A stretch of DNA of 64,000 nt from CAYRYU01 sp964428355 (GTDB lineage: Bacteria > Muiribacteriota > Ozemobacteria > Ozemobacterales > Ozemobacteraceae). The translations under genes were made by a program, and so were the position numbers. The notes below the pieces were generated by a model, which had not been told where the DNA came from, did no database searches, and saw nothing but the letters and a program-made list of their open reading frames with translations. The stretch covers positions 1 through 64,000 of the forward strand of contig CAYRYU010000012.1 in NCBI GenBank assembly GCA_964428355.1. The letters run 5' to 3'. Positions 42,144 through 51,507 of this stretch are shown in pieces (the first letter of the stretch is position 1; every line of letters begins with the position of its first letter).

Positions 42144-43376
42144 TCAGGGGGGCGAAGATTTTCCTTCGGTGACGGGGCCCACAACGTAAAGGTCCGGGGA
42201 CTGGCACAGGTCCAGGTTCCCCGTCGTGTAGGCGCGGTTCCCCTTGGCATCCTGGACCAGCCTTACTATCGGCCGGAGATGCGCTCCCGGATTCGGCCGG
42301 ATGACCAGGGCGACGGACCCGTCGCTGAGCCGTACCATGCTTCCCGGCGGAAACAGGGAAACCCGCTTGAGAAAGACGGCGAGAATCTCGGGGTCGAATT
42401 GGTTGTCGATGTTGCTCAGCAGGATCCTGATCGCCTCGTAAGGTTTGATCGGGGGACGGTACGGACGCGGACTGGTCAGGGCATCGTAGACGTCGGCAAT
42501 GGAAACGATTCGGGCGAAAAGGGGAATGTCCTTCCCTTTCAGTCCGTCAGGGTATCCTCCTCCCTGGAACTTTTCGTGGTGGGAAAGGACGATCTCTCTT
42601 ACCCGAGGGTCCAGGTCGGCACAGGGTTTCAGGATCTCCAGGCCAAGGCGGGGGTGCTCGCGGATTCCCTCGAACTCCTTGTCGGTCAACGTTCCCTTCT
42701 TTTGGAGGACGGCGAGGTCGAGTCGCAACCGTCCGACGTCGTGGAGCAGGGCTCCGGTCCCGAGGACCTGCAGATCCGGTTTCGATAGGTTCATGGCGTG
42801 GCCGATGGTTAGTGCGAGCGTTGCCACGTTGATCGAATGCGCGTAGGTGTAATCGTCGAAGGACTTCACGGCCAGGAGGTTGATGATCGCATCGGGGGTT
42901 TTTATGATCTCCGCGAGAAGCATCCCGGATGTTTCCCGGGTTTCATGCAGCTGAAGGCGTTTCCTGTTCCGGATCGCGGTCCCCATGGTCGACACGGTCC
43001 GGATGGCTTTCAGCTGGGTGTTTTGGGAAAGCATCCCCTCCTTGTTCGGCAACACGGCTTTCACTTCGATGAAATTTTCGCTCAGGGGGGAAATCGAAGC
43101 GGCAAAACCATGGATCGCTTTCGTGTTGGTGACGTCCGTCAACTGGAAATCCTTGACCAGGTAATCCTCACCCGAGGCGGCGCACAGGTAGAGATCAGAG
43201 CGAAGTCTGAGCGTTTCGATCGAGTCGGAATAGCAAAGGTCGAGGAAGGAGAACCGGTATCTGCCATCTTCCTCCTTCGGATACCAGATGAAGGCCCGAC
43301 AGCTTCCGATGTGACTGAACCCCGAGTAGATCTGGGGGTTCGAAACCACGTTCTCGTTCTTTTCGGTTCGATCCAC
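42144..43376 (-). CDS. HD-GYP domain protein (c-di-GMP phosphodiesterase-like)
   Basis: A 410-residue protein from a GTG at 43376. Residues 1-165 are an unrecognised N-terminal input region. The HD-GYP domain follows: THSINVATLAL-like first helix (YAHSINVATLAL), LLHDVGRLRLD (HD), EHPRLGLEIL, LSHHEKFQGGGYPDGLKG (HHE..GGYP) and IVSIADVYDALTSPRPYRP. Metal ligands are conserved, so it should hydrolyse c-di-GMP or a related dinucleotide. The C-terminal tail (PGSMVRLSDGSVALVIR) is the usual extension of this family. A TAGAAT box lies at 43441-43446 on this strand. 268 bp without a recognisable gene separate it from tldD. Confidence 0.9.
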   Translation of the reverse strand: MDRTEKNENVVSNPQIYSGFSHIGSCRAFIWYPKEEDGRYRFSFLDLCYSDSIETLRLRSDLYLCAASGEDYLVKDFQLTDVTNTKAIHGFAASISPLSENFIEVKAVLPNKEGMLSQNTQLKAIRTVSTMGTAIRNRKRLQLHETRETSGMLLAEIIKTPDAIINLLAVKSFDDYTYAHSINVATLALTIGHAMNLSKPDLQVLGTGALLHDVGRLRLDLAVLQKKGTLTDKEFEGIREHPRLGLEILKPCADLDPRVREIVLSHHEKFQGGGYPDGLKGKDIPLFARIVSIADVYDALTSPRPYRPPIKPYEAIRILLSNIDNQFDPEILAVFLKRVSLFPPGSMVRLSDGSVALVIRPNPGAHLRPIVRLVQDAKGNRAYTTGNLDLCQSPDLYVVGPVTEGKSSPP

Positions 43377-43631
43377 GGTCCGCGAGGTCCAAATCCTTTC
43401 GGTCGAGGGTTCCGGCTCCGACCGGTTTGATTCCTACTCTATTCTACCCGATGACTCGGCCGATTTCCTTCGATTGTCCACTTTTTTCGACCGTGATGCA
43501 TAGTGCCTGAGGGAAACTGCCCGGAGAAACTTCCCCGCGGCCATCCAACCACCGACAGCGGGACCTCGTGTCCCGGTGTCGTTGACAGTGCTGCGGAAAC
43601 CGTGTATACCGGTCGCAGCGCAAAGGCGGTT

Positions 43632-44396
43632 ATGAGCGGAAACATCAGGGTGAGGATCCTCGGCATCGGCGGTTGCGTTTCGAGCTGCCCATCATACAAC
43701 GCATTTCTCGTGAACGACGACCTTCTGGTTGAAACTCCCCCGGATGTCATGGCCTCCCTGAACCGGCAGAAGGTCGACCTGGGTCCTATCGACAGGGTTT
43801 TCATCTCGCACCCGCACGGGGACCACAGTTTCGGACTGCCATTCCTGATCATAAACAAATGGATACAGGGTCCCAGGGACGGAAGGCCTTCACGCCTCAC
43901 CCTGATCGCGCCAAAAAGCGTGATCGACCAGGTCCCCGTCTTGCTTTCCATGGCGTTCACCTCACGGCATCCTGTGGTGGAGTGGGCCCGGAAATGGCTC
44001 CAGTTCCAGGTGATCGACGGTTCATCCGATATCGGGTATTCGGGCTGGAGTATGCGCTTCTTTCCCCTGGAGCACCTGGTGGAGACTTTCGGGTTCAAGC
44101 TGGTCGATCCCTCGGGCGGGACCGCGCTCACCTACATTTGCGATTCCCGCTGGTGCAACGGGGTCGAAGAGCAGTTGAAGGGACTCCCCCGCATGGTGAT
44201 GATCGACGCAAACGGTGGTGGGATGCACATCTCCCTCGACGAGATCCTCGAGCGCGGGATCGGGATTACCGGGAACCGGACCCGATACGTTGGAACCCAT
44301 GTTTTCCAGCCTTTTGTCTCTGCGCATCCCCAGGTAATCTGTGCAGCTGACGGTCTTACCCTCGAAGTTCCTTCAGCGGAAGAGGGCAGACTCTGA
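43632..44396 (+). CDS. Metallo-beta-lactamase-fold hydrolase
   Basis: A 254-residue protein starting at the ATG at 43632 after AAGGCGG. The metal motif is FISHPHGDHSFGLPFL (HxHxDH), with later ligands plausibly in FPLEHLVETFGF, TYICDSRWCN and RYVGTHVFQPF. This layout suits the RNase Z/phosphodiesterase-like branch of the family rather than a lactamase. It is cytoplasmic. No operon partner is clear; the gene converges with the BadF-type gene with 55 nt between the stops. Confidence 0.8.
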   Translation: MSGNIRVRILGIGGCVSSCPSYNAFLVNDDLLVETPPDVMASLNRQKVDLGPIDRVFISHPHGDHSFGLPFLIINKWIQGPRDGRPSRLTLIAPKSVIDQVPVLLSMAFTSRHPVVEWARKWLQFQVIDGSSDIGYSGWSMRFFPLEHLVETFGFKLVDPSGGTALTYICDSRWCNGVEEQLKGLPRMVMIDANGGGMHISLDEILERGIGITGNRTRYVGTHVFQPFVSAHPQVICAADGLTLEVPSAEEGRL

Positions 44397-44451
44397 GGGG
44401 CCCGCACCTTTCCGAAAGGTTGGGGCAAAGTGAAGGCGGGAACGGGCCGGT

Positions 44452-45387
44452 TCAGATCTCGGAAGGGATGCAACGTTCGCAACGCTGGCCGAAAACCGAC
44501 TCCTGACCGTCGGGAGTTCGCATCCAGACAACCTCACAACGGTTCGGGCACCCCTCCAGGGTCCGATGCTCGATCGCGATCCCAGTCCCCCCGAGGTTCT
44601 CCCAGCCCTTGAACCGGGATGGGTTCGGGGCCGCATCCCTGGCCATGAGGGCTGCCCCGACAGCGCCCATGAGGTGCGGGTGTTGCGGGATAAGGACCGG
44701 GGCCTGGAGGAATTCCTCGAAGGCCCTTTTGATGGCTGGGTTCAGGGCGGTTGCCCCCTGGAAGACGAAGGGCGGGAAGATGGGACGGGCCCGGACCAGC
44801 ATGGCGAAATAGTTGTTGATCAATGCCCGGGTGACTCCCATGGCGATATCGGAAACATCGAAACCCGAGTTCAATTTGGTGATCACCGAGGATTGGGCGA
44901 AGACCCCGCATTTCCCTGCCAGGGCGATCCGGCGCGTGCTCTTCAGCGCGGTTGGTCCGAACTCCTCAATGGGGAGCCCGATCCGACCTGCAATCGTCTC
45001 GATGAAACTTCCCGTTCCACCCCCGCAAAGGGTGTTCATCTGGAAATTCTCGATCCGCCCGTCCTTGACCTGGATGAGCTTGCAGTCCTCGCCCCCGATC
45101 TCGAAGATCGTCCTGACCTCGGGGAACAGGTCGAGGGTTCCCCGGAAGTGGGCGATGATCTCGGTCGGAACGACGTCCGCGCCCAACAATGCCTGTCCGA
45201 ACTGGCGCCCGTTGCCTGTCACTCCCACTCCCCGGACGGGAAGACGGGAAAGGCGCGAGATCCCTTCGAGAGCGGAAGCCAGGATTCCGGTGTTCTTCTG
45301 GTATTGCCCCTCGAGAATGCATCCAGAACTGTCGAGGATGACAAGCTTTATCGCGGAGCTTCCCATGTCCACTCCCAGGAAATTCAT
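44452..45387 (-). CDS. BadF/BadG/BcrA/BcrD-type ATPase (2-hydroxyacyl-CoA dehydratase activator-like)
   Basis: The start at 45387 gives MNFLGVDMGSSAIKLVILD, the normal N-terminus of the family; an ATG at 45408 is possible. The 311-residue length fits. Phosphate-binding loops GVDMGSSAIK and FEIGGEDCKLI are present, with the cluster Cys motifs NTLCGGGTGSF and AGKCGVFAQSS, which in HgdC-type activators bind a shared [4Fe-4S] at the dimer interface. It hydrolyses ATP to drive low-potential electrons into a partner. The partner-like gene is immediately upstream (86 nt). The true substrate need not be an acyl-CoA. Confidence 0.85.
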   Translation of the reverse strand: MNFLGVDMGSSAIKLVILDSSGCILEGQYQKNTGILASALEGISRLSRLPVRGVGVTGNGRQFGQALLGADVVPTEIIAHFRGTLDLFPEVRTIFEIGGEDCKLIQVKDGRIENFQMNTLCGGGTGSFIETIAGRIGLPIEEFGPTALKSTRRIALAGKCGVFAQSSVITKLNSGFDVSDIAMGVTRALINNYFAMLVRARPIFPPFVFQGATALNPAIKRAFEEFLQAPVLIPQHPHLMGAVGAALMARDAAPNPSRFKGWENLGGTGIAIEHRTLEGCPNRCEVVWMRTPDGQESVFGQRCERCIPSEI

Positions 45388-45472
45388 GGCCCGGTCGGTA
45401 ACCTCCATGGAAAGACGGATAGTCCCTGCCTGCGGGACAATGGAAGACGGTTCCTGGACGGAGGGGGGAGGG

Positions 45473-46405
45473 TCAAGGGCGTTCCTGCCGGCGGGCTTTT
45501 TCCCGGACCATCTCTACAAAGGTTTCGAGGCGTGTCGCCACGTTCAGGTGGGAGAGGTTCTCGTCGATTTCGACCGTCAGGAGCGGAAGCCCGTGCTTCT
45601 GGGAGATGGCCTCGATGAGTGATTTAACGGTTGTTTCAGGCATGCAGGTGAGAGGATACATGTGGATGATCCCGTGGTATCGGTTCAAGCCGGCATAGAG
45701 ACTGTTCCGGAGGCTTTCGAACGCGCATCCCGAGATCGGCCCGTTGAGGAGTTGCCGGGCCTGGAGGTCGACCTCGTCATGCCGAAGAAGGTGGAATTTC
45801 TTCCTGAAGTAATGCGAGATCAGTGCTGGGGCGGTGGTGGAGATGCCCCGGGAAAGAAGCATCCTTCGGACGTGGAAGTTGAGCTCCGGGACCACCAGCG
45901 AATACGCCTCCCCTGTGAGCATGACTTTCAACGGCTGGCCTGCGAACCGACCTTCCTCTTCCTGCTCGCATCTGATCATGTCCTTCACTGCCCGGATGAT
46001 GCGCTTGAGGATCTGGAGCCAGGACAGGCGGTCACCGGAAAGTTGCCCAAGGGTGTGGAAAAGTCGGAACCGGTCGATCTCGAACAACCGGAAGTCGTAT
46101 CCCAGCTTTGTCAGAGTGTCCTGGTACAAATTGGAGAAATGTGTGAAACGGCAGAACCCCTGGGAGTTGTAGGTAACGATGTTCTTAACGCCGGTTTCCA
46201 GAAGCTCGATGATGTTCCCCAGAGTTACCTTGTACGGATAGCAGATCATCTCGGGGGAATACCGGACTCCCTTCCGGATGGTCAGATCCGTGATTGTGGG
46301 AGGACGGACCACGTCCCAACCGAACGATTCGAGCAATCGCGAGATCGCAACGTTATAGAACCCGCAATCCGCGAAACCGATCTTCCCGAGTGTGGGGGCC
46401 TTCAT
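45473..46405 (-). CDS. 2-hydroxyacyl-CoA dehydratase D-like protein (CoA protein activase)
   Basis: A 310-residue protein with Cys in ADCGFYN, YSPEMICYPYKVTLGN, YNSQGFCRFTH and YPLTCMPETT, the spacing of Fe-S ligands in the HgdB/HgdA superfamily. It lies first in a two-gene operon with the BadF-type activator, as is typical for uncharacterised dehydratase-activator pairs found outside amino-acid fermentation. A TATACT -10 candidate is at 46474-46479 on this strand. The substrate is unknown; a low-potential reductase for a small molecule is a fair inference. Confidence 0.8.
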   Translation of the reverse strand: MKAPTLGKIGFADCGFYNVAISRLLESFGWDVVRPPTITDLTIRKGVRYSPEMICYPYKVTLGNIIELLETGVKNIVTYNSQGFCRFTHFSNLYQDTLTKLGYDFRLFEIDRFRLFHTLGQLSGDRLSWLQILKRIIRAVKDMIRCEQEEEGRFAGQPLKVMLTGEAYSLVVPELNFHVRRMLLSRGISTTAPALISHYFRKKFHLLRHDEVDLQARQLLNGPISGCAFESLRNSLYAGLNRYHGIIHMYPLTCMPETTVKSLIEAISQKHGLPLLTVEIDENLSHLNVATRLETFVEMVREKARRQERP

Positions 46406-46637
46406 GACCTGGGGCGGGGGATCTTGGTGCGCCCCTCAGGGGACCGTCTTCCGGCGATATTCATCATGCCCGGAGTATACATCAACAGCGCCCTTGATGG
46501 AAACGTCCTGGCCTGCCCCAAAAATCGCTGTGCCATCTCGAAAAACGTTCGCGGGATTTGGTGGTATTCTCTCTTGCTGGTCAAGGGAAAGGGTTTCCGT
46601 TATCATTTTTCCCCAACAGATACTTTGGAGGTTTACG

Positions 46638-47624
46638 ATGTTTCCCGTTCTTCTTCGGATCATGCTCGCGGTTCTTCTCATCTTCCAGATTCCATCCGGG
46701 GTCTTTGCGAAAGCGCCCGAGGAGCAGATTGTCGCATTCACCTTCGACTGGGACGACAACATCTTCGAGATGCCAACCAAGATCATGCTTTTCAACAGGA
46801 ATACCGGAGAGCAGTTTCCCCTTTCAACGGCGGAGTATGCTCTGGCAAGGTCGAAAGTCGGCAAACCGGGAACGGAGTTCGCCGATTTCGAAGTCCGGGA
46901 CTCATTGGCAACAGGGTCGATGCGGTTTTTCGGGGATATCGGCCAGAACGGGGCCGAGCAGTTCCAGAAGGATATCGATTTTGCGATTCTCAATCATCCC
47001 GGGATCTGGAAGGGTCCGGTCTGGAACGATTTTTCGACGGCCATGAGACGGTCCCGGACAGCGGCGAATACCTGGATCATCACTGCCCGAATGCACGGTC
47101 CCGAGACGATTCACCGAGCGCTTCTAAACCTCCGGAACCGGGGCTTCCTGGGGAATGTTCCCCCGGTCGAGAACATCTGGCCGGTAAACGCACCGGGCTT
47201 CGAAGATCGTTTCCGGAAAACCTTCGGAGTCGAACCCCCAGCGGGAAGTGCCGCCAATCCGTCAGCCCGGAAAGCCGGGGTCATGGAGCAGATTCTGGAC
47301 AGGATCGAGCGGACCCCGTTCCCTCGCGGCGCGAAAAAGGTGTTGGCTCCGGTCGGAAAAAGCCGCCAGGTTCTGCATTTGTGGGGATTTTCCGATGATG
47401 ATTACGGGAACTTCGAAAAAGCCGTCCAGGTCCTGCAGAAGGGGGTAGATTCCCGAAGGTGGAGGAGGGTCAAGCTCACGGTTTTCTTCACGGGGAAAAA
47501 CTCTCCGGGGAAAACCCCCCATGCGGTCACCCTGGTTCCGGGGAAAAGCCCCCGACCATTTTCCGAGGGGAACGAGTGGAAGAACCTCGTCGATGAGGTT
47601 CCCCCAAGAATCATTCAAAAGTAG
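46638..47624 (+). CDS. Secreted HAD-like protein
   Basis: The start is the ATG at 46638 with GGAGG 7 nt upstream, followed by a signal peptide ending near GVFAK. In the 328-residue product, VAFTFDWDDNIFEMPTKIML matches the HAD motif I (DxDxT/N) and WIITARMHGPETIHRALL fits motif II (Ser/Thr in a hydrophobic strand). Motif IV may be FSDDDYGNFEKAVQ. An export signal is unusual but known for some acid phosphatases. A TGG-TATTCT extended -10 near 46560 drives it. It overlaps the convergent TerB/TPR gene by 10 nt. Confidence 0.65.
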   Translation: MFPVLLRIMLAVLLIFQIPSGVFAKAPEEQIVAFTFDWDDNIFEMPTKIMLFNRNTGEQFPLSTAEYALARSKVGKPGTEFADFEVRDSLATGSMRFFGDIGQNGAEQFQKDIDFAILNHPGIWKGPVWNDFSTAMRRSRTAANTWIITARMHGPETIHRALLNLRNRGFLGNVPPVENIWPVNAPGFEDRFRKTFGVEPPAGSAANPSARKAGVMEQILDRIERTPFPRGAKKVLAPVGKSRQVLHLWGFSDDDYGNFEKAVQVLQKGVDSRRWRRVKLTVFFTGKNSPGKTPHAVTLVPGKSPRPFSEGNEWKNLVDEVPPRIIQK

Positions 47625-49936
47625 AAACAACAATCCACGGGTGTGGTTCGGGCGATGCGGGGAAACGCCCTTTCCAGGCTTTCACCCACTTCCGCGATCT
47701 GGGCGAAATCGGGGCCGTTCCCCTGCGCGGCATGCAAGCCCGAGACGTAGTAATCCCACATCGGAAGCGCGGCGGAGTCTCCACCTGCCACCCGGCCGAT
47801 CGCGAGCGCCCCCAGCGTGACGATGGCGGAAGGCTCGGTGGGGAGGATCTTCAAGGCCTGACGGAGCAGCCTTTCGGATTCGGCCAGGTGGTTTTCGTTC
47901 TTGTCCAGGACTCCGACCCGAGTCAGGGAATGGGGATCGTGCGGCTGAACCTCTATCGCCCGGTTCATGTGTTTCCGGGCGGTTTTCATATCCCCTGCCC
48001 GCTTGGCAATCAATCCCTTGTGTAACCAGGCCCGGGAAAGCCAGGGAAAGAGATCGAGGGCTTCATCGAGGCAACGATCGGCTTCCTGCGGCTTTCCGGC
48101 GGGGATGAGCTCTGCGGTCCCCCTGAACAGGTTTCCGCTGGGGTCCAGGTCGCCCGTCTGGTGCCAGATCCGGGCGCCCTCCCGTCCCGGATCAACGAGC
48201 GCGACGTCGTAAGCTCCGCCGGTCCGGTGGAGGGCTTTCTCGAGGGCCGCCACCCCGTCGGCCCCGAGAGGGAGGCCAATCATGGAAGTCGCGGAGGAGA
48301 TGGGGAAGTCGGGAAGGGCCTGAAGCCGCCCCCCATCGAGCCTCTTCAACAGGACGGGAACCCAGCCGCCTTTCATTTCCTCATGGTGCCCTCCCGGGTT
48401 CCCGAGAGCGAAGAAAGCTACGACCGGGCGCGGATATCCCGTCGGTTCGGGAAGTATGATGATCACGACGTTCCGGAAAAGGGAATCGGCTGTGAGGCCT
48501 GCCTTCTCGTATTCCTGGGAATAGATGTTCCGGATGTCCGCTACGGCGGCCAGATCGGTCGTTGCAAGGGCGCTTCCCAGAAGCCGCTCTTCTTCGCTCC
48601 GCGTGACGGTTTCCCGGACCAACCGGTCCATCCGCCGGAGGGCCCGGTCGAAAGTCGGAACCGGAGCGGCCGCCCCGGGCGGCCGAAAGCCCTTCGGGAA
48701 AACCGCCTGTGTCGGGGAAAGCGTGAGAATGGCCTTGTGAGCCTCTACACCGAGGGGATGGTTCTGTGGCTGGATCGAACAAAGCTCGCGGCAGACGGAA
48801 ACGAATTCTTCCGCGATCGCCCTTCCCTGGCGGGCGACCCGGGTTGCCAGGGGAGCCATCAAATCCGCTGCGCGATAGGTCATCTGGGATTTGGGGAAGA
48901 TCCGGACGAGTTTGCAGATCATGATTCCGAGAAGTGGAAGGGGACCATTCTGCCGCCGCTCGATCACCATGCACATGTCCTCGAAAAGGTAAGCCAGGGC
49001 CAGGGAAAGGGCTTCCTCGATCCCCTTCTTGATCCTCAAATGGTCGATCGAGATCAGGATCGGCCCCATTTTGATCGCCAGGCGACGATACAGGTTCTCT
49101 CCAGGCCAGGCCCTGGCATCATCTCCGGTGGCGGGAGCAAGGCTCGTTTTCAGAAGGACGCGGGACCACCGAAGGACCCCGAGGGATAAAACCACATCTG
49201 CAAGGGCGATGTTTTCGAGCGAATTGAGTGCGTCATCCAACGCGTCCAGGCCACGGTACATCTCTTCCTCGTTCAACGCGTCGATTCCTTTCAGAAAGGA
49301 ATTCCACCCTGCCCGAGCGGCTTCCGACGCATGTTTGGGGACGTTGAACCAGAAACAGTGCTCCTGGAACCACTCATCGAGAGGATCGGAATCGAGCCGT
49401 TCGCCGATGTGACGGGTTCCGGCACCCGGGTGGTGTTGGGGAACGGAAGGTCTCTTCGGGAGGGTCTCCGGTTGCATGGAAGCAGGCGGAGGGGGTGGAG
49501 GGGGCGGAGGAGGGGGTGGAGGGGGCGGTGGTGTGGCGGGCGGCCTTGCCGGATCCTCCCTTTCGAGCTCCTTCAGGATCGAGGCGTGGTCCTCGTCCGA
49601 AATCTGGAAAAGCTTTCGGAGCCCCGCCAGCATCTGCTCCTCGAGCTGGTCGATCCGCCCGTCGGCCCGGGAGAAACGGAGTGCGCTTGAATAGAGGATC
49701 CTCGGATCGAGAGGGCGCGGTTTCCCGAGCTCCCCCGCCTTGAAGCGGTCCCGGGCCTCGAAGACCATGGCCCGGGCTTTGTCCGGGTCGATTTTGAGGA
49801 AGGGGGCCATGGCCTCCAGGACGGCCTTCTCGAAGGGTTCCAGAACCCCATCCCTGCAAACCTCATCAGCGATCAGGCGGAAAAGGCCCTCACGTGAAAG
49901 AGCAGAATTCTCCCGGCGGCTATCACCCATTTTCAT
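47615..49936 (-). CDS. TerB-like and TPR protein with long polyproline linker
   Basis: The start is the ATG at 49936 (or 49930) after GGAGGGAT; the 773-residue product has no signal peptide. Residues about 15-130 resemble tandem TerB-type acidic helical modules (LFRLIADEVCRDGVLEPFE, LRFSRADGRIDQLEEQMLAG). A run of about 16 prolines (about 145-165) follows. The central ~450 residues are unrecognised. The C-terminal ~150 residues contain TPR units (WLSRAWLHKGLIAKRAGDM, DPHSLTRVGVLDKNENHLAE). The proline tract is encoded by a GC-rich minisatellite. It is probably a cytoplasmic scaffold. Confidence 0.6.
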   Translation of the reverse strand: MKMGDSRRENSALSREGLFRLIADEVCRDGVLEPFEKAVLEAMAPFLKIDPDKARAMVFEARDRFKAGELGKPRPLDPRILYSSALRFSRADGRIDQLEEQMLAGLRKLFQISDEDHASILKELEREDPARPPATPPPPPPPPPPPPPPPPASMQPETLPKRPSVPQHHPGAGTRHIGERLDSDPLDEWFQEHCFWFNVPKHASEAARAGWNSFLKGIDALNEEEMYRGLDALDDALNSLENIALADVVLSLGVLRWSRVLLKTSLAPATGDDARAWPGENLYRRLAIKMGPILISIDHLRIKKGIEEALSLALAYLFEDMCMVIERRQNGPLPLLGIMICKLVRIFPKSQMTYRAADLMAPLATRVARQGRAIAEEFVSVCRELCSIQPQNHPLGVEAHKAILTLSPTQAVFPKGFRPPGAAAPVPTFDRALRRMDRLVRETVTRSEEERLLGSALATTDLAAVADIRNIYSQEYEKAGLTADSLFRNVVIIILPEPTGYPRPVVAFFALGNPGGHHEEMKGGWVPVLLKRLDGGRLQALPDFPISSATSMIGLPLGADGVAALEKALHRTGGAYDVALVDPGREGARIWHQTGDLDPSGNLFRGTAELIPAGKPQEADRCLDEALDLFPWLSRAWLHKGLIAKRAGDMKTARKHMNRAIEVQPHDPHSLTRVGVLDKNENHLAESERLLRQALKILPTEPSAIVTLGALAIGRVAGGDSAALPMWDYYVSGLHAAQGNGPDFAQIAEVGESLERAFPRIARTTPVDCCFYF
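49486..49535 (-). repeat. GC-rich minisatellite coding a polyproline linker
   Basis: Units built from GGAGGGGGTGGAGGGGGC (plus-strand reading) repeat about three times inside the TerB/TPR gene. They encode consecutive prolines with mixed CCN codons. Slippage could change the linker length without breaking the frame only in multiples of three. Confidence 0.7.
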
Positions 49937-50239
49937 ATCCCTCCGTTCCGGACAATGATATCTCAATCGGAAAAAACCTGGAAATCCGGAAAACCGAAAG
50001 GTGTTTCGAACGTATTGTTGACAAGCCGCGATCGCAGCAAGTATTCCTTCCGCGAACCCGGAGACGCCGCGGCAATTCCCATTCCAGTTTCTTCGAACGG
50101 TTCGATCGGTTTTCAACCCGAAGCTCGGTGTTTGCAGGAAATGGAAATCACCTCGTCCCTTGAAAGACGGGATCGAAAGACCCCGCTTTTCGACATCCGA
50201 CATGTGTCCTACATTGCATGATCCGACGGAGGTCAGGGT
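49937..50239. other. Divergent intergenic region
   Basis: 303 bp between the divergent TerB/TPR and Sel1 genes. Only weak -10-like sequences are seen (TATCAT on the minus strand near 49955, TACATT on the plus strand near 50210). No gene or repeat is evident. Confidence 0.4.
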
Positions 50240-51130
50240 ATGGAAAGGCGCGCTTTTGCATTCTTTCTCTGGCTGGTATGCACAACCGTGGCAGCCGGCG
50301 ATGCGGATCTGAGTAACATCATCGAAAATGCCAAAAAGGGGGATCCTTCCGCGCAGTACCGGTTGGGATTGGCATTCTACCTGGGAGAGGGAACCCCGCA
50401 GAATTTCCCGCGGGCCGTTAAATGGTTCCGGAAAGCGGCCTCCAAGGGAAATGACGAGGCCCAGTTCAGCCTTGCCGAGTGCCTTGCCTATGGGGATGGG
50501 GTTCTCCGTGACGACCGGGAAGCGACGGACTGGTACCACCGCAGTGCCCTCCAGGGAAACACCCGGGCCCAGGCGGAACTCGGTTTCAGGTGTTTCAACG
50601 GGCTGGGGATGGAGTATTCCGCAAAAGAGGGAGCCAAATGGTACCAACTTGCGGCGGGGAAGGGCGATCCTCAGGGCCAGTTCGGGCTAGGGTGGTGTTA
50701 CTATTACGGGAATGGACTTCTCCTGGATACCACCCGGGCCCTGATGTATTATCAACTCGCCGCCGACCAGGGTTACGCCGGCGCTCAGGCCAACCTGGGA
50801 AACTGCTATCTGGAAGGCCGGTTCGTGACCCGGGACCTTCCCAAAGCCATCGATCTGCTTAACAAAGCCGCATCTCAGGGAAACACATTCGCGCATTTCA
50901 CCCTCGGGAACTGCTATCAGAACGGCTTGGGTGTTCCCCAGGATTTCGTCCGGGCCCATTACCATTTCAATATTCACCAGGCTACTCTCGACCTGGGGCC
51001 GGGAGTGGAACCCCCCGATTTTCGGGGAATCGTCGAAGCCCGTATGACACCGGCCCAGATCCAGGAAGCCCAGCAGCTGGCCCGTGAATGGAAACCCCGG
51101 AGGAAACCGGTCAAAGGCTCGATCCATTGA
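50240..51130 (+). CDS. Secreted Sel1-repeat protein
   Basis: A 296-residue protein, start preceded by CGGAGG, with a signal peptide ending near VAAGDA. Five to six Sel1-like repeats follow, each A-x-x-x-L-G-x-x-Y/F-x-x-G-x-G: AQYRLGLAFYLGEGTPQNF, AQFSLAECLAYGDGVLRDD, AQAELGFRCFNGLGMEYSA, GQFGLGWCYYYGNGLLLD, AQANLGNCYLEGRFVTRD, AHFTLGNCYQNGLGVPQD. It should be a periplasmic alpha-solenoid for protein binding. It is transcribed divergently from the TerB/TPR gene. Confidence 0.88.
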   Translation: MERRAFAFFLWLVCTTVAAGDADLSNIIENAKKGDPSAQYRLGLAFYLGEGTPQNFPRAVKWFRKAASKGNDEAQFSLAECLAYGDGVLRDDREATDWYHRSALQGNTRAQAELGFRCFNGLGMEYSAKEGAKWYQLAAGKGDPQGQFGLGWCYYYGNGLLLDTTRALMYYQLAADQGYAGAQANLGNCYLEGRFVTRDLPKAIDLLNKAASQGNTFAHFTLGNCYQNGLGVPQDFVRAHYHFNIHQATLDLGPGVEPPDFRGIVEARMTPAQIQEAQQLAREWKPRRKPVKGSIH

Positions 51131-51137
51131 TCCGCTT

Positions 51138-51503
51138 CTAGGATGTTACCACTATCTCCGGGTCGGAATAAAACCAGAAGTGACACCCGAGATAAATCCC
51201 CACCAGGGCGATCAGAACCGGCGGGATAAGGGCAAGGTTCGTCAGCCGCAGCTTCTTCAGGACTATCGCACCGATGCCCAGGCCCGCCCCGAAACCGCGG
51301 ATACCCGCTTCAGTCCTTCCGGGGTTGGCCGTTAGCCTGCCGCGAAATAGGAAGACGGCGAAAAAGAAGAAGCCGAACAGGGCGAATCCCCGCGGAAGGT
51401 CATCGAGCGAAAACGAAACCATCGCGACGATGACGGATATCAGGAGAAACAACCCGGCTCCTCGCCAACCTGTGTTCCCGAAGTAATGACGAATTCGTTC
51501 CAC
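51138..51503 (-). CDS. Small integral membrane protein
   Basis: A GTG start at 51503, 4 nt after the upstream stop; GAGGAG in the end of the upstream gene is its ribosome-binding site, so it is translationally coupled. The 121-residue product has three or four hydrophobic segments (GAGLFLLISVIVAMVSF, GFALFGFFFFAVFLF, LALIPPVLIALVGIYLG). No family is recognised. Confidence 0.65.
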   Translation of the reverse strand: MERIRHYFGNTGWRGAGLFLLISVIVAMVSFSLDDLPRGFALFGFFFFAVFLFRGRLTANPGRTEAGIRGFGAGLGIGAIVLKKLRLTNLALIPPVLIALVGIYLGCHFWFYSDPEIVVTS

Positions 51504-51507
51504 CGGG

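Noticed and set aside
49476..49694. A plus-strand frame encoding a polyglycine peptide
   Set aside because: It is the antisense of the polyproline minisatellite in the TerB/TPR gene.
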